Assembly (NCBI RefSeq): GCF_032062135.1
Contig: NC_092859.1
Coordinates: 131,115,486-131,179,485 of the forward strand
Length of the DNA stretch: 64,000 nt
Reading direction: 5' to 3'
Origin: Pyxicephalus adspersus
Taxonomy: Eukaryota > Chordata > Amphibia > Anura > Pyxicephalidae
Shown here: piece after piece, positions 36,001 through 43,672 of the stretch
Numbering within the stretch: position 1 is the first letter of the stretch
How the letters are laid out: the number at the start of each line of letters is the position of its first letter
Program-made: the position numbers and the translations under genes
The notes under the pieces: generated by a model
What the model saw: only the letters and a program-made list of their open reading frames with translations
The model's database searches: none
What the model was told of the DNA's origin: nothing

Positions 36001-37430
36001 AAATAAATGGCACCTCCTCACCGGACCCATCCACACCTAACCAGGTGAAGTTGCTGGATACACTGGTATGCACCGAGTCTGTAAAATATTTCACCGCCAC
36101 ATTCCTCCCAACACTTACTGGGATTTCTGACTCCAGAATCAGAGCTGGAAGTGTCAGTACAGCAGCTGTTGTGGCTATAACTGTGAATAAAGTGTGTGTG
36201 TGTGTGTGTGTGTGTGTGTTAAAAATAGAGATACAAAGTAACATAATTATTACTTTTGTACCTACAATGTTTAATTTACCTGGAGATGAAAGAGATGAGC
36301 TTCAATCTACAATGATGCCAGTTAAAGCAAACTGACCAATAATAAAATGTTTTGTGATTTACCTCCTTATTTACCTTTAGTTTACTCTAATTAGCATCCT
36401 ATTTGGGAAACACAAAAAGAAAAAAGTCCCTACTGTCCTGAAGAAGGACTTCATCGTTTCTTCTGCCACTAAGAAAGTTTGCCATTCAGAACTCCTGGGG
36501 CTTTATTCTTAAAACAGGCAACATGACATTCCCACAAACATTCACTGGTAGGAATCTTCAAGGTTTATGTGTTTCAATAGCTGTAAATGAACCACAACCA
36601 GGGAATGTCAGATTGCCCCAACCAGGGAATGTCAGATTGCCCCAACCAGGGATTTTCAACCCGATATAAAACACCTTTTTGGTAATTGATTATCCTACTA
36701 TAAAAGTTAAAGAACTTCTTGGCAGGGGTACAGCTATCCCCCAAATATACTCCTAAAGTATTTACCTGTTACATGCACCAGTGGTAAAGAATACAAGTAG
36801 CAGTGCCAACACACGCAGCCCTGGCACGAACCATGGATCTATCAGGAAGCTGGTGCAGAAATGACGCACAGACAACCCAGAAATACATGGAGGAAAGAAG
36901 AGGCTACATAAGTCTACAGGCAATCAGAAGATTGGAGATACAAAATATATATAAAGGAGAGCACAAAGTATGGTACACAAAATACAATCTATTCCAGATC
37001 TCCTATACACATATGTTTCTATACAAGGAAGAGGTGTCAAAGTGCTGTCCTGACACTGGGTGGCCATGGCTGTTTCCAGAGGCAGCCCCAGGAAGTCAGA
37101 CAAGTCCCTGACTAGTTGAGATCAGTTTTGTAATAAATAAAATATTCTAGCTATAAGATATAGATTATTTCCAGCGCCACACAGAGCAACAGAGGGGATT
37201 GTCTGCCCTCACCCACACAGAGCAACAAGTCAGCCCTGGCATGTGCTGCCCACCTAGAGCTCTGTGTATGAGCCAAGGGAGAAGGCTGCTGGGGAACCAC
37301 AAGTCCCAGCATGGCAGTGAGGACACAATGTTATTGCTGTATATCTGGAGGGACTTGTGGATGTCATGCTGGCCTGGATATACAAATGGGAGGGAAGCTG
37401 CCTGCTGTGTACCTGCTCGTTCATGTCCAT
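8408..37430 (-). CDS. SECISBP2L: SECISBP2L (SECIS-binding protein 2-like), complete, 17 coding exons
   Basis: Paralogue of SBP2, the factor that binds SECIS elements in selenoprotein mRNAs through an L7Ae-type domain; SECISBP2L is known to bind SECIS RNA, with a weaker or different role in Sec insertion. Joined exons give 1072 residues (human about 1100). Seen in order: N-terminal conserved block (residues about 7-175, with [14 protein letters not shown] and [20 protein letters not shown]); a [19 protein letters not shown] block (about 255-275); a lysine-rich [15 protein letters not shown] segment and [20 protein letters not shown] (about 430-500); the SID-like region ([22 protein letters not shown], about 560-582); the L7Ae RNA-binding domain (about 690-815, with [20 protein letters not shown] and [20 protein letters not shown]); and an acidic C-terminal tail ([12 protein letters not shown]). 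Reading phase is consistent at all 16 junctions. One intron begins with GC. The C-terminus ([11 protein letters not shown]) differs from the human tail as I recall it. The start is the first ATG of exon 1; a second in-frame ATG follows two codons later. Confidence 0.96.
9705..9924 (-). CDS. SECISBP2L: SECISBP2L coding exon 16
   Basis: 220 nt, acceptor GTATAG|AGC and donor TATG|GTATGT. Encodes [20 protein letters not shown], then [20 protein letters not shown] and [20 protein letters not shown]. The helix after the L7Ae domain is shared with SBP2. Confidence 0.96.
10551..10705 (-). CDS. SECISBP2L: SECISBP2L coding exon 15 (L7Ae core)
   Basis: 155 nt, acceptor TTAACAG|GT and donor GAG|GTAAGA. 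Encodes [20 protein letters not shown] and [20 protein letters not shown], the core kink-turn-binding part of the L7Ae/L30e fold, ending FSYSGAE. Confidence 0.97.
11571..11791 (-). CDS. SECISBP2L: SECISBP2L coding exon 14 (start of the L7Ae region)
   Basis: 221 nt, acceptor TCCTAG|G and donor AAAG|GTTTGT. Encodes [39 protein letters not shown] and [14 protein letters not shown], the first half of the SECIS-binding L7Ae domain. Confidence 0.97.
12366..12528 (-). CDS. SECISBP2L: SECISBP2L coding exon 13
   Basis: 163 nt, acceptor CCATAG|AT and donor GA|GTAAGT. Encodes the serine/proline-rich [20 protein letters not shown] and [13 protein letters not shown], near identical to human and likely phosphorylation-rich (inference from the repeated SP motifs). 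Confidence 0.96.
12942..13165. mobile_element. Harbinger-like MITE (family H), left end missing
   Basis: In SECISBP2L intron 12. Shares 'ctgctctatggagagg', 'cattacgatcgttcct', 'gtggatc..gccaggacag' and the end 'gtgtgtacgagcctaa' with six other copies in the window. Confidence 0.75.
13401..13533 (-). CDS. SECISBP2L: SECISBP2L coding exon 12
   Basis: 133 nt, acceptor CATTTAG|ATT and donor GAAG|GTAATA. Encodes [19 protein letters not shown], continuing the SID-like region, then an acidic stretch ending ELASQE. Confidence 0.94.
13937..14106 (-). CDS. SECISBP2L: SECISBP2L coding exon 11 (GC donor)
   Basis: 170 nt, acceptor CCTTTAG|TT. Encodes a variable segment, then [19 protein letters not shown] of the SID-like region. 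The exon ends AAAAAG and the intron begins GCAAGT: a GC-AG intron. The nearest GT (4 nt on) would break the phase into exon 12, so the GC donor is required. Confidence 0.92.
14277..14318. repeat. 13-bp tandem repeat, three units
   Basis: Unit taccttgatatgt repeated three times (one base differs in the middle copy), in intron 10. Confidence 0.85.
14366..14449. repeat. inverted repeat (hairpin)
   Basis: Arms agatcagtaataa and ttattactgatct enclose about 50 bases that are themselves partly complementary (ttttttttctc.. / ..gaaaaaaaat). Intron 10. Confidence 0.7.
14564..14630. repeat. inverted repeat (hairpin)
   Basis: Arms aaaaattgctcttatccatgaggta and tacctcttatgaataagagcaattttt are almost perfect complements around a loop of roughly 15 bases. 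Intron 10, about 120 bp from the first hairpin. A palindromic MITE is the likely source. Confidence 0.75.
15020..15161 (-). CDS. SECISBP2L: SECISBP2L coding exon 10
   Basis: 142 nt, acceptor TTTAG|GAA and donor CTG|GTATGT, phase 1 exit. Encodes [15 protein letters not shown] and [20 protein letters not shown]. Confidence 0.95.
15557..15724 (-). CDS. SECISBP2L: SECISBP2L coding exon 9
   Basis: 168 nt, acceptor TTTTCAG|TTG and donor CAG|GTTTGT. Encodes [20 protein letters not shown], the lysine-rich [15 protein letters not shown] and [13 protein letters not shown], nearly identical to human. Confidence 0.96.
16148..16231 (-). CDS. SECISBP2L: SECISBP2L coding exon 8
   Basis: 84 nt, acceptor TTTTAG|GAT and donor GTG|GTAAGT. 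Encodes 28 polar residues starting DEDEFPELN and ending MNTKV. Poorly conserved apart from its acidic start. Being a multiple of 3 with phase 0 at both ends, skipping it would keep the frame. Confidence 0.9.
16590..17285. mobile_element. long foldback (inverted-repeat) element, abuts a gap
   Basis: In SECISBP2L intron 7. Innermost arms 17037-17079 and 17089-17131 (43 bp each, 9-bp loop) match at 40 of 43 positions. The symmetry continues outward (16978-17000 with 17170-17192) and again at 16595-16680 with 17200-17280. About 290 bp (16683-16973), containing 'cgacacgtttcgctctgttg', sit only in the left arm, so they are an insertion there or were lost from the right. Confidence 0.8.
17305..17618. 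other. assembly gap (314 N)
   Basis: Run of N in SECISBP2L intron 7, immediately after the foldback element, which probably caused it. Confidence 1.
18160..18425 (+). mobile_element. L2-type LINE 3' end fragment
   Basis: In SECISBP2L intron 7 but in the opposite orientation to the gene. Carries 'agattgtaagctcttctggg', 'gcgtcactgtctgtatctgt' and 'gtacagagctgcataatatg', ending in an AT-rich tail. Confidence 0.8.
19151..19285 (-). CDS. SECISBP2L: SECISBP2L coding exon 7
   Basis: 135 nt, acceptor CCACAG|CTT and donor GAG|GTATTG, phase 0 on both sides. Encodes [16 protein letters not shown] and ends SPEQLYFE, matching the family. Confidence 0.94.
19521..19633 (-). CDS. SECISBP2L: SECISBP2L coding exon 6
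   Basis: 113 nt, acceptor AACAG|GA and donor CAG|GTAACA. Encodes a segment containing [20 protein letters not shown]. The QATQKKPW core is shared with human. A second possible acceptor AG lies 3 nt inside, which would drop one residue. Confidence 0.88.
20282..21985 (-). mobile_element. L2-type LINE copy, 5'-truncated, frame-broken reverse transcriptase
   Basis: Lies in SECISBP2L intron 5, same orientation as the gene. Minus-strand translation shows the RT signature [13 protein letters not shown], then [19 protein letters not shown] (the YxDD catalytic motif, A changed to S), [10 protein letters not shown], a [12 protein letters not shown] block, [38 protein letters not shown] and [15 protein letters not shown], spread over several frames. 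It is a dead copy. The 3' end is the 'tgtaagctc..ggggcagggtcc' tail common in this window. L2 versus CR1 is my best reading, not a computed placement. Confidence 0.85.
22154..22387 (-). CDS. SECISBP2L: SECISBP2L coding exon 5
   Basis: 234 nt, acceptor TTTGTAG|AC. Encodes [12 protein letters not shown], the [20 protein letters not shown] segment and [13 protein letters not shown]. The donor at GTAAAA (22153) was chosen over a nearer GTACGT (22157) because only the former keeps the phase into exon 6. The 3' boundary is therefore less certain than the others. Confidence 0.85.
22474..22612 (-). CDS. SECISBP2L: SECISBP2L coding exon 4
   Basis: 139 nt, acceptor TTAAG|CCT and donor ACAG|GTGAAT, leaving phase 1. 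Encodes [18 protein letters not shown] and [17 protein letters not shown], close to the human sequence. Confidence 0.93.
23163..23487 (-). CDS. SECISBP2L: SECISBP2L coding exon 3
   Basis: 325 nt, acceptor CTTGTAG|GC and donor AAA|GTAAGT. Encodes [13 protein letters not shown] and the proline/tyrosine-rich [20 protein letters not shown] stretch, ending PPLIHK. Confidence 0.95.
23643..23920 (-). mobile_element. hAT-like MITE (family M), inverted
   Basis: In intron 3... downstream of exon 2 and 5' of exon 3 (intron 2). Ends CAACCTTTCTCACC and GGTTGAAAATCGCAG; interior 'cagtgggaagaatgtcaacc' and 'aacctctggttgaaccagt' match the copies at 29931, 35578 and 39075. Confidence 0.7.
25113..25432. repeat. 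diverged tandem repeat, unit about 150 bp
   Basis: In intron 2. Copies start 'cagcattgcataactggtcagtagcaagg', 'cagtagtgtaaaatcaaccagcagcagg' (shortened), 'cagtagtatcaaactgaccagcagcagg' and 'cagcaatgaaaaatcgtgcagcagcag'. Each is followed by 'aattttataagcaaggccaggcct'-like and 'ggattttactacaaattatgaca'-like text in the fuller copies. Confidence 0.65.
26008..26858. other. assembly gap (851 N)
   Basis: Run of N in SECISBP2L intron 2. The flanks are unique-looking. No coding exon is missing by protein comparison. Confidence 1.
27105..27283 (-). CDS. SECISBP2L: SECISBP2L coding exon 2
   Basis: 179 nt, acceptor TTTGTAG|AAT and donor AATAG|GTAATT. Encodes the strongly conserved N-terminal block ending [17 protein letters not shown]. 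The following intron holds the 851-base assembly gap. Confidence 0.95.
27284..28356. other. start of intron 1 side, nothing recognised
   Basis: Part of SECISBP2L intron 1 (27284-37412). Only simple A/T and G-rich runs (for example 27740-27760) are seen here. Confidence 0.45.
28357..28817 (+). mobile_element. TA-flanked MITE (Tc1/mariner-like, family T), copy 1
   Basis: Inverted ends: left AAGGTAGTTTCTGGGTTAAC and right (complement) CAGGTAGTCCCCGGGTTACA, with TA at both junctions. The interior (for example 'ttgcatggcttgcagaagaa', 'cagctgaggttgtggatgat', 'atacaaattcaacttaagaa') is repeated at 44324-44761. Confidence 0.75.
29931..30189 (+). mobile_element. hAT-like MITE (family M), full-length copy
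   Basis: 259 bp in SECISBP2L intron 1. Ends CAGTATTTCTTAACCAGGGT and ..GTTGAGAAAGGCTG (complement CAGCCTTTCTCAAC). Interior 'aaccctggggttcctttaga', 'gattttggctatctgtaagg' and 'cattcttcccactgaccagc'. Flanking 8-mers cattaccc and ctctacca match at only 5 of 8 positions. Confidence 0.7.
31038..31480. mobile_element. TTAA-type MITE (family A), interrupted copy
   Basis: Starts 'aaaatggaactaaatctcac', then 'gggacaggcaatatcccttc' and 'atgtgccaggaatgaatgaa', aligning to 4697-5039. Interrupted at 31161-31306 by a second element. The right end is degraded. Confidence 0.65.
31161..31306 (+). mobile_element. short hAT-like MITE (family B) nested in family A
   Basis: 146 bp beginning CAGTGTACCCCCCAGGCCCT and ending GGTTGAACACTG. 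The same element occurs at 53416-53582. The family A copy at 4697 runs uninterrupted through the equivalent position (ctgagctgcacacgc), which marks this as a later insertion. Confidence 0.75.
31481..34500. other. SECISBP2L intron 1, nothing recognised
   Basis: About 3 kb of AT-rich intron without a repeat or exon that I recognise. Confidence 0.4.
34501..35030 (-). other. two overlapping unrecognised open frames in intron 1
   Basis: Minus-strand open frames of 135 and 133 codons overlap here in different frames (34501-34908, 34629-35030). Neither resembles a family I know. The composition (many I, F, L, C, K) is what AT-rich noncoding DNA gives. A decayed transposon or chance is the likeliest explanation. 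Confidence 0.15.
35300..35570 (-). mobile_element. hAT-like MITE (family M), inverted, degraded
   Basis: 'gaggaacccttgtaataatt', 'caagaacccctgcttaaacc' and 'gaccagtggaaagaattccc' match the complement of the family M interior. It lies head to head with the next copy. Confidence 0.5.
35578..35850 (+). mobile_element. hAT-like MITE (family M)
   Basis: 'ggggttcctccaaaggttgc', 'ggggttccttgagcaatgcg', 'atttggctatttgtaaaagt', 'cagtcttcccactaaccgcc' and 'ggggttccctgaagacttga' give the family M order of blocks. Confidence 0.7.
36192..36219. repeat. (GT)n microsatellite
   Basis: About 14 GT units in SECISBP2L intron 1. Confidence 0.95.
36595..36655. repeat. 25-bp minisatellite, about 2.5 units
   Basis: Unit caaccagggaatgtcagatt+gcccc occurs twice perfectly and a third time in part, in intron 1. 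Confidence 0.9.
37296..37314 (+). promoter_or_regulatory. ZNF143 (SBF/STAF)-like motif
   Basis: ACCACAAGTCCCAGCATGG matches the known promoter motif ACTACAATTCCCAGCATGC at 16 of 19 positions. It lies about 100 bp downstream of the SECISBP2L exon 1 donor, where such sites are often found near housekeeping transcription starts. A site match only; function is inferred. Confidence 0.55.
37413..37430 (-). CDS. SECISBP2L: SECISBP2L coding exon 1
   Basis: Encodes MDMNEQ, followed by a GT donor (CAG|GTACAC). Human exon 1 likewise ends in EQ. It lies in GC-richer promoter-proximal DNA and joins in phase 0 to exon 2, which begins [11 protein letters not shown]. Confidence 0.85.
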
Positions 37431-37740
37431 GGTTACCGGGCCTAGCAGCGGCCTCTCCAGCTGTCAGCTCCCGTCTTCTCCTAGTCAGTGAGGGGACCAG
37501 CTTCGTCCATCTTATTCCTCCCAGTGCTCTTTCCTTTCCTCAGCCTTGTTGTTCTACCCTGCTCGGCCTCTATGAACACCCCACCCCGAGCCGCCCAGAC
37601 TACGTAACAGCCCCTAAACCCGCAGCGGCCCTGGGCGGAGACGGCTGAAGTGTGACAGGGAGTCAGCTGTGACGGAAACCGCGCAGGACCAAAATGTATG
37701 AATGTGCGAAGCTCCTGTCACTGCTGCCGAGCCTGGGCCA
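37431..37740 (-). promoter_or_regulatory. SECISBP2L: SECISBP2L 5' leader and promoter region
   Basis: The DNA before the ATG is clearly richer in G+C and CpG than the rest of the window (GAGCCGCCC, GGGCGG, CCGCGCAGG, TACGTA). No TATA box is evident on the minus strand. This fits a CpG-type housekeeping promoter; the transcription start cannot be placed. Confidence 0.6.
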
Positions 37741-37794
37741 GCCTATGTGTACACAGAGAGAGGCCTAGTCAGCTACAGGGCTGAAATCTGACTG

Positions 37795-37855
37795 GGAAGA
37801 GGGATAGTGCTAATATTTGAGGGGAAGAGAGGGATAGTGCTAATATATGGGGAGT
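37795..37855. repeat. 30-bp direct repeat, two units
   Basis: 'gggatagtgctaatat' with flanking 'gggaaga' occurs twice in a row, just upstream of the SECISBP2L promoter and next to an L2 fragment. Confidence 0.75.
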
Positions 37856-37859
37856 AGTG

Positions 37860-38590
37860 AGGGTATAAGACACAGAAGGTAGGCAAGTTTGAAAAGATGG
37901 GTTTTGAGTGTTCTTGTAAATGAGCAGAAAGTAGGAGCAAGCCGAATAGGACGAGGAAGACCATTCCAGAGCATCGGGCAGCTCAAGAAAAGTCTTGGAG
38001 CCGTGCATGTGATGAGGTTTTGAGTGAGGAAGTCATTAGTAGGTCATTGAAGGAGCAAAGACAGCAGCTACAGGAGCATTTTTCTACCAGGTCATTAGGT
38101 AAGTGGGACAAGAACTGTGGAAGTATTTGAAGGCAAAGCACAGGAGCTTAATTTTAATTTTAAGGTGAAATGGAAGCCAAAGAAGAGAACTACAAACAAA
38201 GGCAGCAGAAGAGGAGCAGTAGGAAGAATGGATGAGTCTGGCTGCAGCGTTCATTATAGATTATAGAGGAGAGAAATGTCTATATCTTTGTCAATGGAGT
38301 GCACGTGAGAGCACAGGGATGACCAGTGGCCACCTAGTATTGTATTGCACCGAGTGACTAAAAGCTTAAGGTGGTGGCATTGAAGGAGATTTGTTTAGAT
38401 TTTTGCTGAACTCTAATTGACATTGAGTAGTGGACGGCAGTAATTCAGGTACACAATGTTGATTGTAGAAGTAAGTTGGAGTGGAGTTTGTCACAGAAGC
38501 CCAGAGGAGTGATAATAGGAGCATGTATGAGGAATTTGGTGGTCCCTGGAGACTGGTAGGGGCATAAAATGCACAGAGATGTCATTCATA
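37860..38590 (-). mobile_element. L2-type LINE fragment, interrupted
   Basis: 'ggtaggcaagtttgaaaaga', 'tgagtgaggaagtcattagt' and 'aggaatttggtggtccctgg' align to the 20500-20960 part of the intron 5 LINE in the same orientation. The minus strand reads [21 protein letters not shown] RT C-terminal text. About 200 bp of another repeat (38281-38480) splits it. Confidence 0.7.
38281..38480. repeat. dispersed repeat (family D), copy 1, inside the L2 fragment
   Basis: 'gtggccacctagtattgtat', 'ttaaggtggtggcattgaag' and 'gcagtaattcaggtacacaa' recur in order at 39425-39600. It breaks the L2 alignment, so it inserted later. Confidence 0.6.
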
Positions 38591-39074
38591 GAGTGATTGG
38601 GGAAATGGGACACTTAGCATAGAACACTAAAATGTAGGCAAATAGGAATATCTGTATTGCAATATATATCTACTTTCCTAAGAAAACCATGTCAGTGTAT
38701 TGATGGCTTTACTCCTATAGATAAAACAACCCTCCACATTCCACCAATGGACTAGTCATGTATCAAAATGGGTCTTTCATAGCTCCCAACCACTGTTTTG
38801 GAACCAGATGCCCTTGCTTGTCTTTACTCTTGTTTTCCTCTTTTTAGTTTGATGTAAACAACTCTATAAAACAATATCAAACTGGTTATACTGCATTAAA
38901 CCATTCAATGTGGTCATGACCAAGGCGGAGATGTCAACAATGGAGGGAAATATATAGGACAATAGGAAGGGCAATGTGAAAAAAACTGATTGTAGAGACT
39001 TAAGATGGACATACACAATTCACAGTTTGTAAAAGATTACACTACACTTCATAAATCTTTTCACTCTTGTAGAA

Positions 39075-39302
39075 CTCCTGAAATTATAAAGTTCAAGTCT
39101 GGTGGACTCTTGCTGAAAACAAATCATGCACCTGGTGGTAAATGGGGAAGAATGTCCACCCCTACAGAAAGCTAAAATGATCATTGGAGCCATAGCTTTG
39201 GCTTTGCCTAGTGGTACTGGAACTAGAATTATGCTGGCAGCATCAAATGGAAGCTCAAGGAACCACCAGCAACCTCCGGAGAAGAATATGGTTAAGAATG
39301 GA
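39075..39302 (-). mobile_element. hAT-like MITE (family M), inverted, degraded
   Basis: 'ggggaagaatgtccacccct', 'gctaaaatgatcattggagc', 'aggaaccaccagcaacctcc' and 'atatggttaagaatgg' follow the complement of family M. Confidence 0.5.
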
Positions 39303-39424
39303 TGTGTTAGACATAAAATTCATGAAGTGTAAAGAATTTATTTAAAAAAACAAAATAGGGCATTCTCAATTGATATTGAATTAAATTACCAATAAAATAT
39401 TGATTTAAAGTGCCTGTTCCTTTG

Positions 39425-39600
39425 CTGGTGGAGTTCAGGTGGGATGGCAAAGGTAACTGGTAGCCACCTAGCTTTGTAATGCACAAAGTTTATGGTGGTG
39501 GTATTTGCTAAGAATCATTCAGATTTATGCTGAAATCTAATTTTCGTTGAGTAATGGATGACAATAATCCAGGTAAACAATTAATGGTGATCATTGACCT
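39425..39600. repeat. dispersed repeat (family D), copy 2
   Basis: 'ggtagccacctagctttgta', 'tttatggtggtggtatttgc' and 'gacaataatccaggtaaaca' match 38281-38480 in order. No ends or target duplication recognised. Confidence 0.55.
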
Positions 39601-41100
39601 GATCTTGCAAACATCTAGCAGTGTATGGACAACTTTACACCTACACATAGTACAAGGATATTAGGCAGACATTAGTTGTGTTGAAGTGTGCTGCACTGGG
39701 AAAGATGGTACATATCTGATTTTTGCTCCATTTTGATGCATTGCCAGCACAGTCATTTGAATAGGATGCCTTCCAATATTGCACATTACCATGCAACATA
39801 ACACATGTAAACACAGCAGAATGGACAGATGTTAATGTTCCCTCAATGTCTGAAGGTCTTACCATGAGTGTCCTTGTTCAGGCACTTTCTGTCATGGGGT
39901 GACAATTTTCTCTCAAATTTACCACTAATTAGTCACATGCACCCCCTGATGGAGACTGAAGACAGCTGTGTAAACATATACTGTACAAGCATGCTTGACC
40001 ATTGTCAAGAAAATGGTCTGAAGCAACAAAATGAGGTCAACACAGACGCAAATGCATAGGAACAAGAAATGGTTAAGGAGGCTACAGGAGGTGAAAGTCA
40101 TCAAATGATGAGTCTGCCCAGTGCAGCTGCTTTAGGTTTTGAGATGCCTAAATCACATAAATATATTTCTATTTGCAGGAACTACATTGGATCTGCTAGT
40201 CTTGGAGTTACCTGAATTTATGTTATATTATAGAGAATGCAACATGAAGAAGATTATTGAGAATAACATGTATCTTCAAGGACTATAAAAGTAAATGTGA
40301 GGATAAGCTTCAGCTGAGATGGGTAAAATGATCTGAGTATTTTAAGATACAATATAAATCAGATAATATAATATTTTAGGTTTCCTATCACATGGTAAAA
40401 AATGATATGGGGAAATCTTCCATTTAGTTGTAATTTTATCAGTTGTATCCTATTTAAAATGATATTTGTCTGTCAAATAGTTGAGTCTCTTCATTAAAGT
40501 CTTGATACTTCCCTCTAAAATGAAAGTAGATAATGCTTAGGGGCTGATTTAGAAAGTAACGCTCCATTGAATTACCATAAAATTGCTGTTAATTGTTTAG
40601 CAAAGTAACAACATTCTTGTGCTTGCCCCAGTTATAAAAGTGGTGACTAGCTGATATGATTTCCTTTTCTATGAATGATCACTATTTAAAAAATAAATGG
40701 TGTTCAATAATATTTATAGATGGGTATACTACTTCCACCACACTGACCAGCAAGATCAACATTTTACAGATTCCCAGATAGCATTTACCACTTTGATAGT
40801 GGCAAACATCATGAGTGACAATTAGGATCAGTGGAATTGTTTTAAGTTGTTTTAAGTCATGTTTTGAAATGTAGTGTAAAAGTAAATCGGCCATGTACTC
40901 TATTGCCAAATATGAAGACCAGTTACTCCATTCAAGTGGGTGAAGTTTCTGATTGCCGCTGTAAAAAATTGCATTGCCCTTTTATAAATCTGGTGTTAAT
41001 AAAGGGGGGGATCAGATTTTAAAAGCTGGAGAACAACGAAGTGTAGATCTATTTGTGTCAAGAGTGGGAAACTCTTGATTTGGGAAGACATTGAGACTCT
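39601..41100. other. intergenic, nothing recognised
   Basis: No gene or clear repeat. Confidence 0.4.
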
Positions 41101-41102
41101 GG

Positions 41103-41311
41103 GCCTGATTTATTAAAGCACTCGAAGGCTGGAGAGGATACACTTTCATCAGTGAAGCTGGGTGCTCCAGCAACCCTGGAATATATTTTTTCAATGTCAT
41201 TTGCTATTTGGTAGCAACTGTTTTAAATCCTGGCCCAGATTTGCTGGATCATCCAGCTTCACCAATGAAAGTGTATCCTCTCCAGCCTTGGAAAGCCATA
41301 ATTAATCAGGC
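41103..41311. mobile_element. palindromic MITE (family P), both arms
   Basis: Left arm starts GGCCTGATTTATTAAAGCAC.. with 'ggctggagaggatacacttt' and 'catcagtgaagctgggtg'. The right arm is its inverted near-copy (aaagtgtatcctctccagcc ..attaatcaggc). About 75-bp arms flank a 60-bp spacer. A single-arm copy lies at 50569-50643. Confidence 0.8.
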
Positions 41312-41314
41312 TCT

Positions 41315-42840
41315 CTGTGTACTAGTCCAGCATATACAGGAGCTTTTTAGGGTCCCAGAGACTGATAAAACAGTTGGTGCCTGCACTTTAGCACTGATGT
41401 TACTTTAAACTTTAGGGCAGACTTAGACTTTAGGGCAGGCCAACTTTATTCAAAAGGTTATATTAGGGGTGAGGGTAAAAATGTAAGCAACAGTAACTAA
41501 ATTTCTATTTACTAGGTAGCTCTAGGGCTTATCATTCCATCTCTGTTGTCCATTTTAGCACCCCTGCACTACTTAAACCTGAAATGCCCCTGTAAATCAA
41601 CTGGCTTAGGTCTATACTCTCCAGCTTCCTGGGCCCTACCATTGTCAACTGAGGCAGCTATTATATTGATGAATCAACATCTGAGTACATGAAGAGCAAC
41701 CGACACAGCCAATGATTTTAGAAGCCACAAAAGGTTACAAAATACAGGAACATTAACAAGGTACAGTTTACAAGGCAACAGATTTTTCATACCAGATTAT
41801 TTTCATGCTGGCAACCCATTTGTTTCATGTGTCTGAGCTGGATAAAAATTTGGAATTAATATTAATAATTACTCAATTCAGAACCCAATTTTCTCATATC
41901 TGGTCATCTTTGATGAACGGTCTGATTGCTGTACAATAGGAAATGTTTGTGGAAGAATGCTAAAATTGCCTAGTCTAGAATATAATGTTTACATTTAGGG
42001 ATGAACCAGTGATTTGTAAGATAAATTCATGTTCATATTTCAAGTAGTGTCTAAGGAAAGGGTATTTATTATTTATTTAATTCTTTTTAACATTTAATGT
42101 AAACCTAAAAACTTTAGAAAGACACGCAAATCATACAAAGGCCAAAAGAATAGGGTTACCAGTGAAATCAGCAGTCTTGTCTTAGGTCATATACAATAAT
42201 TATAATTTAGAGTTGGCAATTTTTTGGATTAACATCTTCATATATTTCTATACTGTGAACTTGCCTGTCATTCTGTTGTTTATATATACATATTTAGTTC
42301 CTTAATGTCCCAAACCAGGACATATAACAGCATCCCGCTCTTTGGTTTCCCAACTTTCCTCCTATCAGTATAGCCTAGAATGCCTTAAAAAAGACCTTTG
42401 TTTGTAAGACAATACGCTATTCTTTACTTTTTCTACAATGTTAGATTTATATTTTTTCTATGTAAATGAGATCTATTTTTAATCACAGACCTGTGCCCTG
42501 CATTTGATTGTCATTCTAAGATCAATCTGTGCAGCTAATACTGGAAACACACTACCCAACTTTTACTATAACAACAGTTGTGGTTATTTTGCAATTGTTT
42601 TTTTTTTTCTATATATTTTTTTCATTACAGTTGTGGTAATATTCTTCTTCCTGAGGTCATAGAGATTCTTTTGCATAAAGAAAACAATTTGCAGAAACTG
42701 AGAAGAAATGTGCTGATTGGTTGTAAACACATTGAACAGGTAGATCTTGACGTAGTTGCAGGTTGATGCATTGCGGCTTATCTTTTGCTCAGCCTGAAGC
42801 AATATGACCTCCTTGATAACCAGGCTGATTCCTCTGATGA
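41315..42840. other. intergenic, nothing recognised
   Basis: No gene or clear repeat. Confidence 0.4.
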
Positions 42841-43026
42841 TTAAATCTACATGCACACATTCCTATTGGAAATGATCGTTAGTGATCATTTCAGGCAACA
42901 GTAGTAGGAATGAAAGCTGTACAGCAGCATTGTTCTGTCTTTTTGAAACGGAAAGGGAAGCTGCCCTGCTGTATGTCCCCTATTAGGAAACAGGAGCTTG
43001 TTCCTGACAGTAGGACAGATTGCTAA

Positions 43027-43350
43027 AACCGCATACACATGCACAATAATAGTGGTTGGAAAGAATCTTTCACAATCCTTTTCAACGACTAGCACTGAAC
43101 GATGCATGAACGAGTGCTGTACAGCACCATTCTGCTCTAGAGAGGGGAGGGGTAGAACGATGGAGCGGCACCCTGTTGCACGCTCTCCCCCTTCCCTTGC
43201 ATTAGGATCGTTAGTCTTCCATCGTCCGTGGATCCGCCAGGACGGTCGTTCCGACGATAGACGACTGGCACTGTACACATGCCAGATTCTCGCCTGATAT
43301 CGGCCCTGAGCCGATTATCGGGCGAGAACCATTGGACGTGTGTACGTAGC
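43027..43350. mobile_element. Harbinger-like MITE (family H), copy abutting the next
   Basis: 'catgaacgagtgctgtacag', 'gatccgccaggacggtcgtt', 'gattatcgggcgagaaccat' and the end 'gtgtgtacgtagc' belong to family H. Only four bases (ttta) separate it from the next copy, in the same orientation. Confidence 0.8.
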
Positions 43351-43354
43351 TTTA

Positions 43355-43672
43355 GGCTATGTATACATGTGCAATAATTGTCGTTGGATAGCATCTTTCA
43401 AGATCAACGACTAACGACTGCACGATGCATGACCAAGTGCTGTACACACAGCACCGTTCTGCTCTATGGAAAGGGAAGGGGAAAACAACAGAGCGGCGCC
43501 ATGCTGCGCTTTCTTCCCCTTTACTTTCATTATGATTGTTTGTCGTCCATCGTCCATTAATCCGCCTGGTGGGTCATTCAGATGATGGGCGACGAGCCCT
43601 GTACACATGCAAGATTCTTATACGATATCAGTCGATTATCAGACGAGAACAATTGCACGTGTGTACTTAGCC
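43355..43672. mobile_element. Harbinger-like MITE (family H), second of a tandem pair
   Basis: Starts GGCTATGTATACATGTGCAA and ends GCACGTGTGTACTTAGCC, flanked by TTA and TAA. Full set of family H blocks. Confidence 0.85.

Noticed and set aside
37199..37648. Plus-strand 149-codon open frame over the SECISBP2L promoter
   Set aside because: Antisense to the GC-rich promoter; no family resemblance, and GC-rich DNA has few stops.
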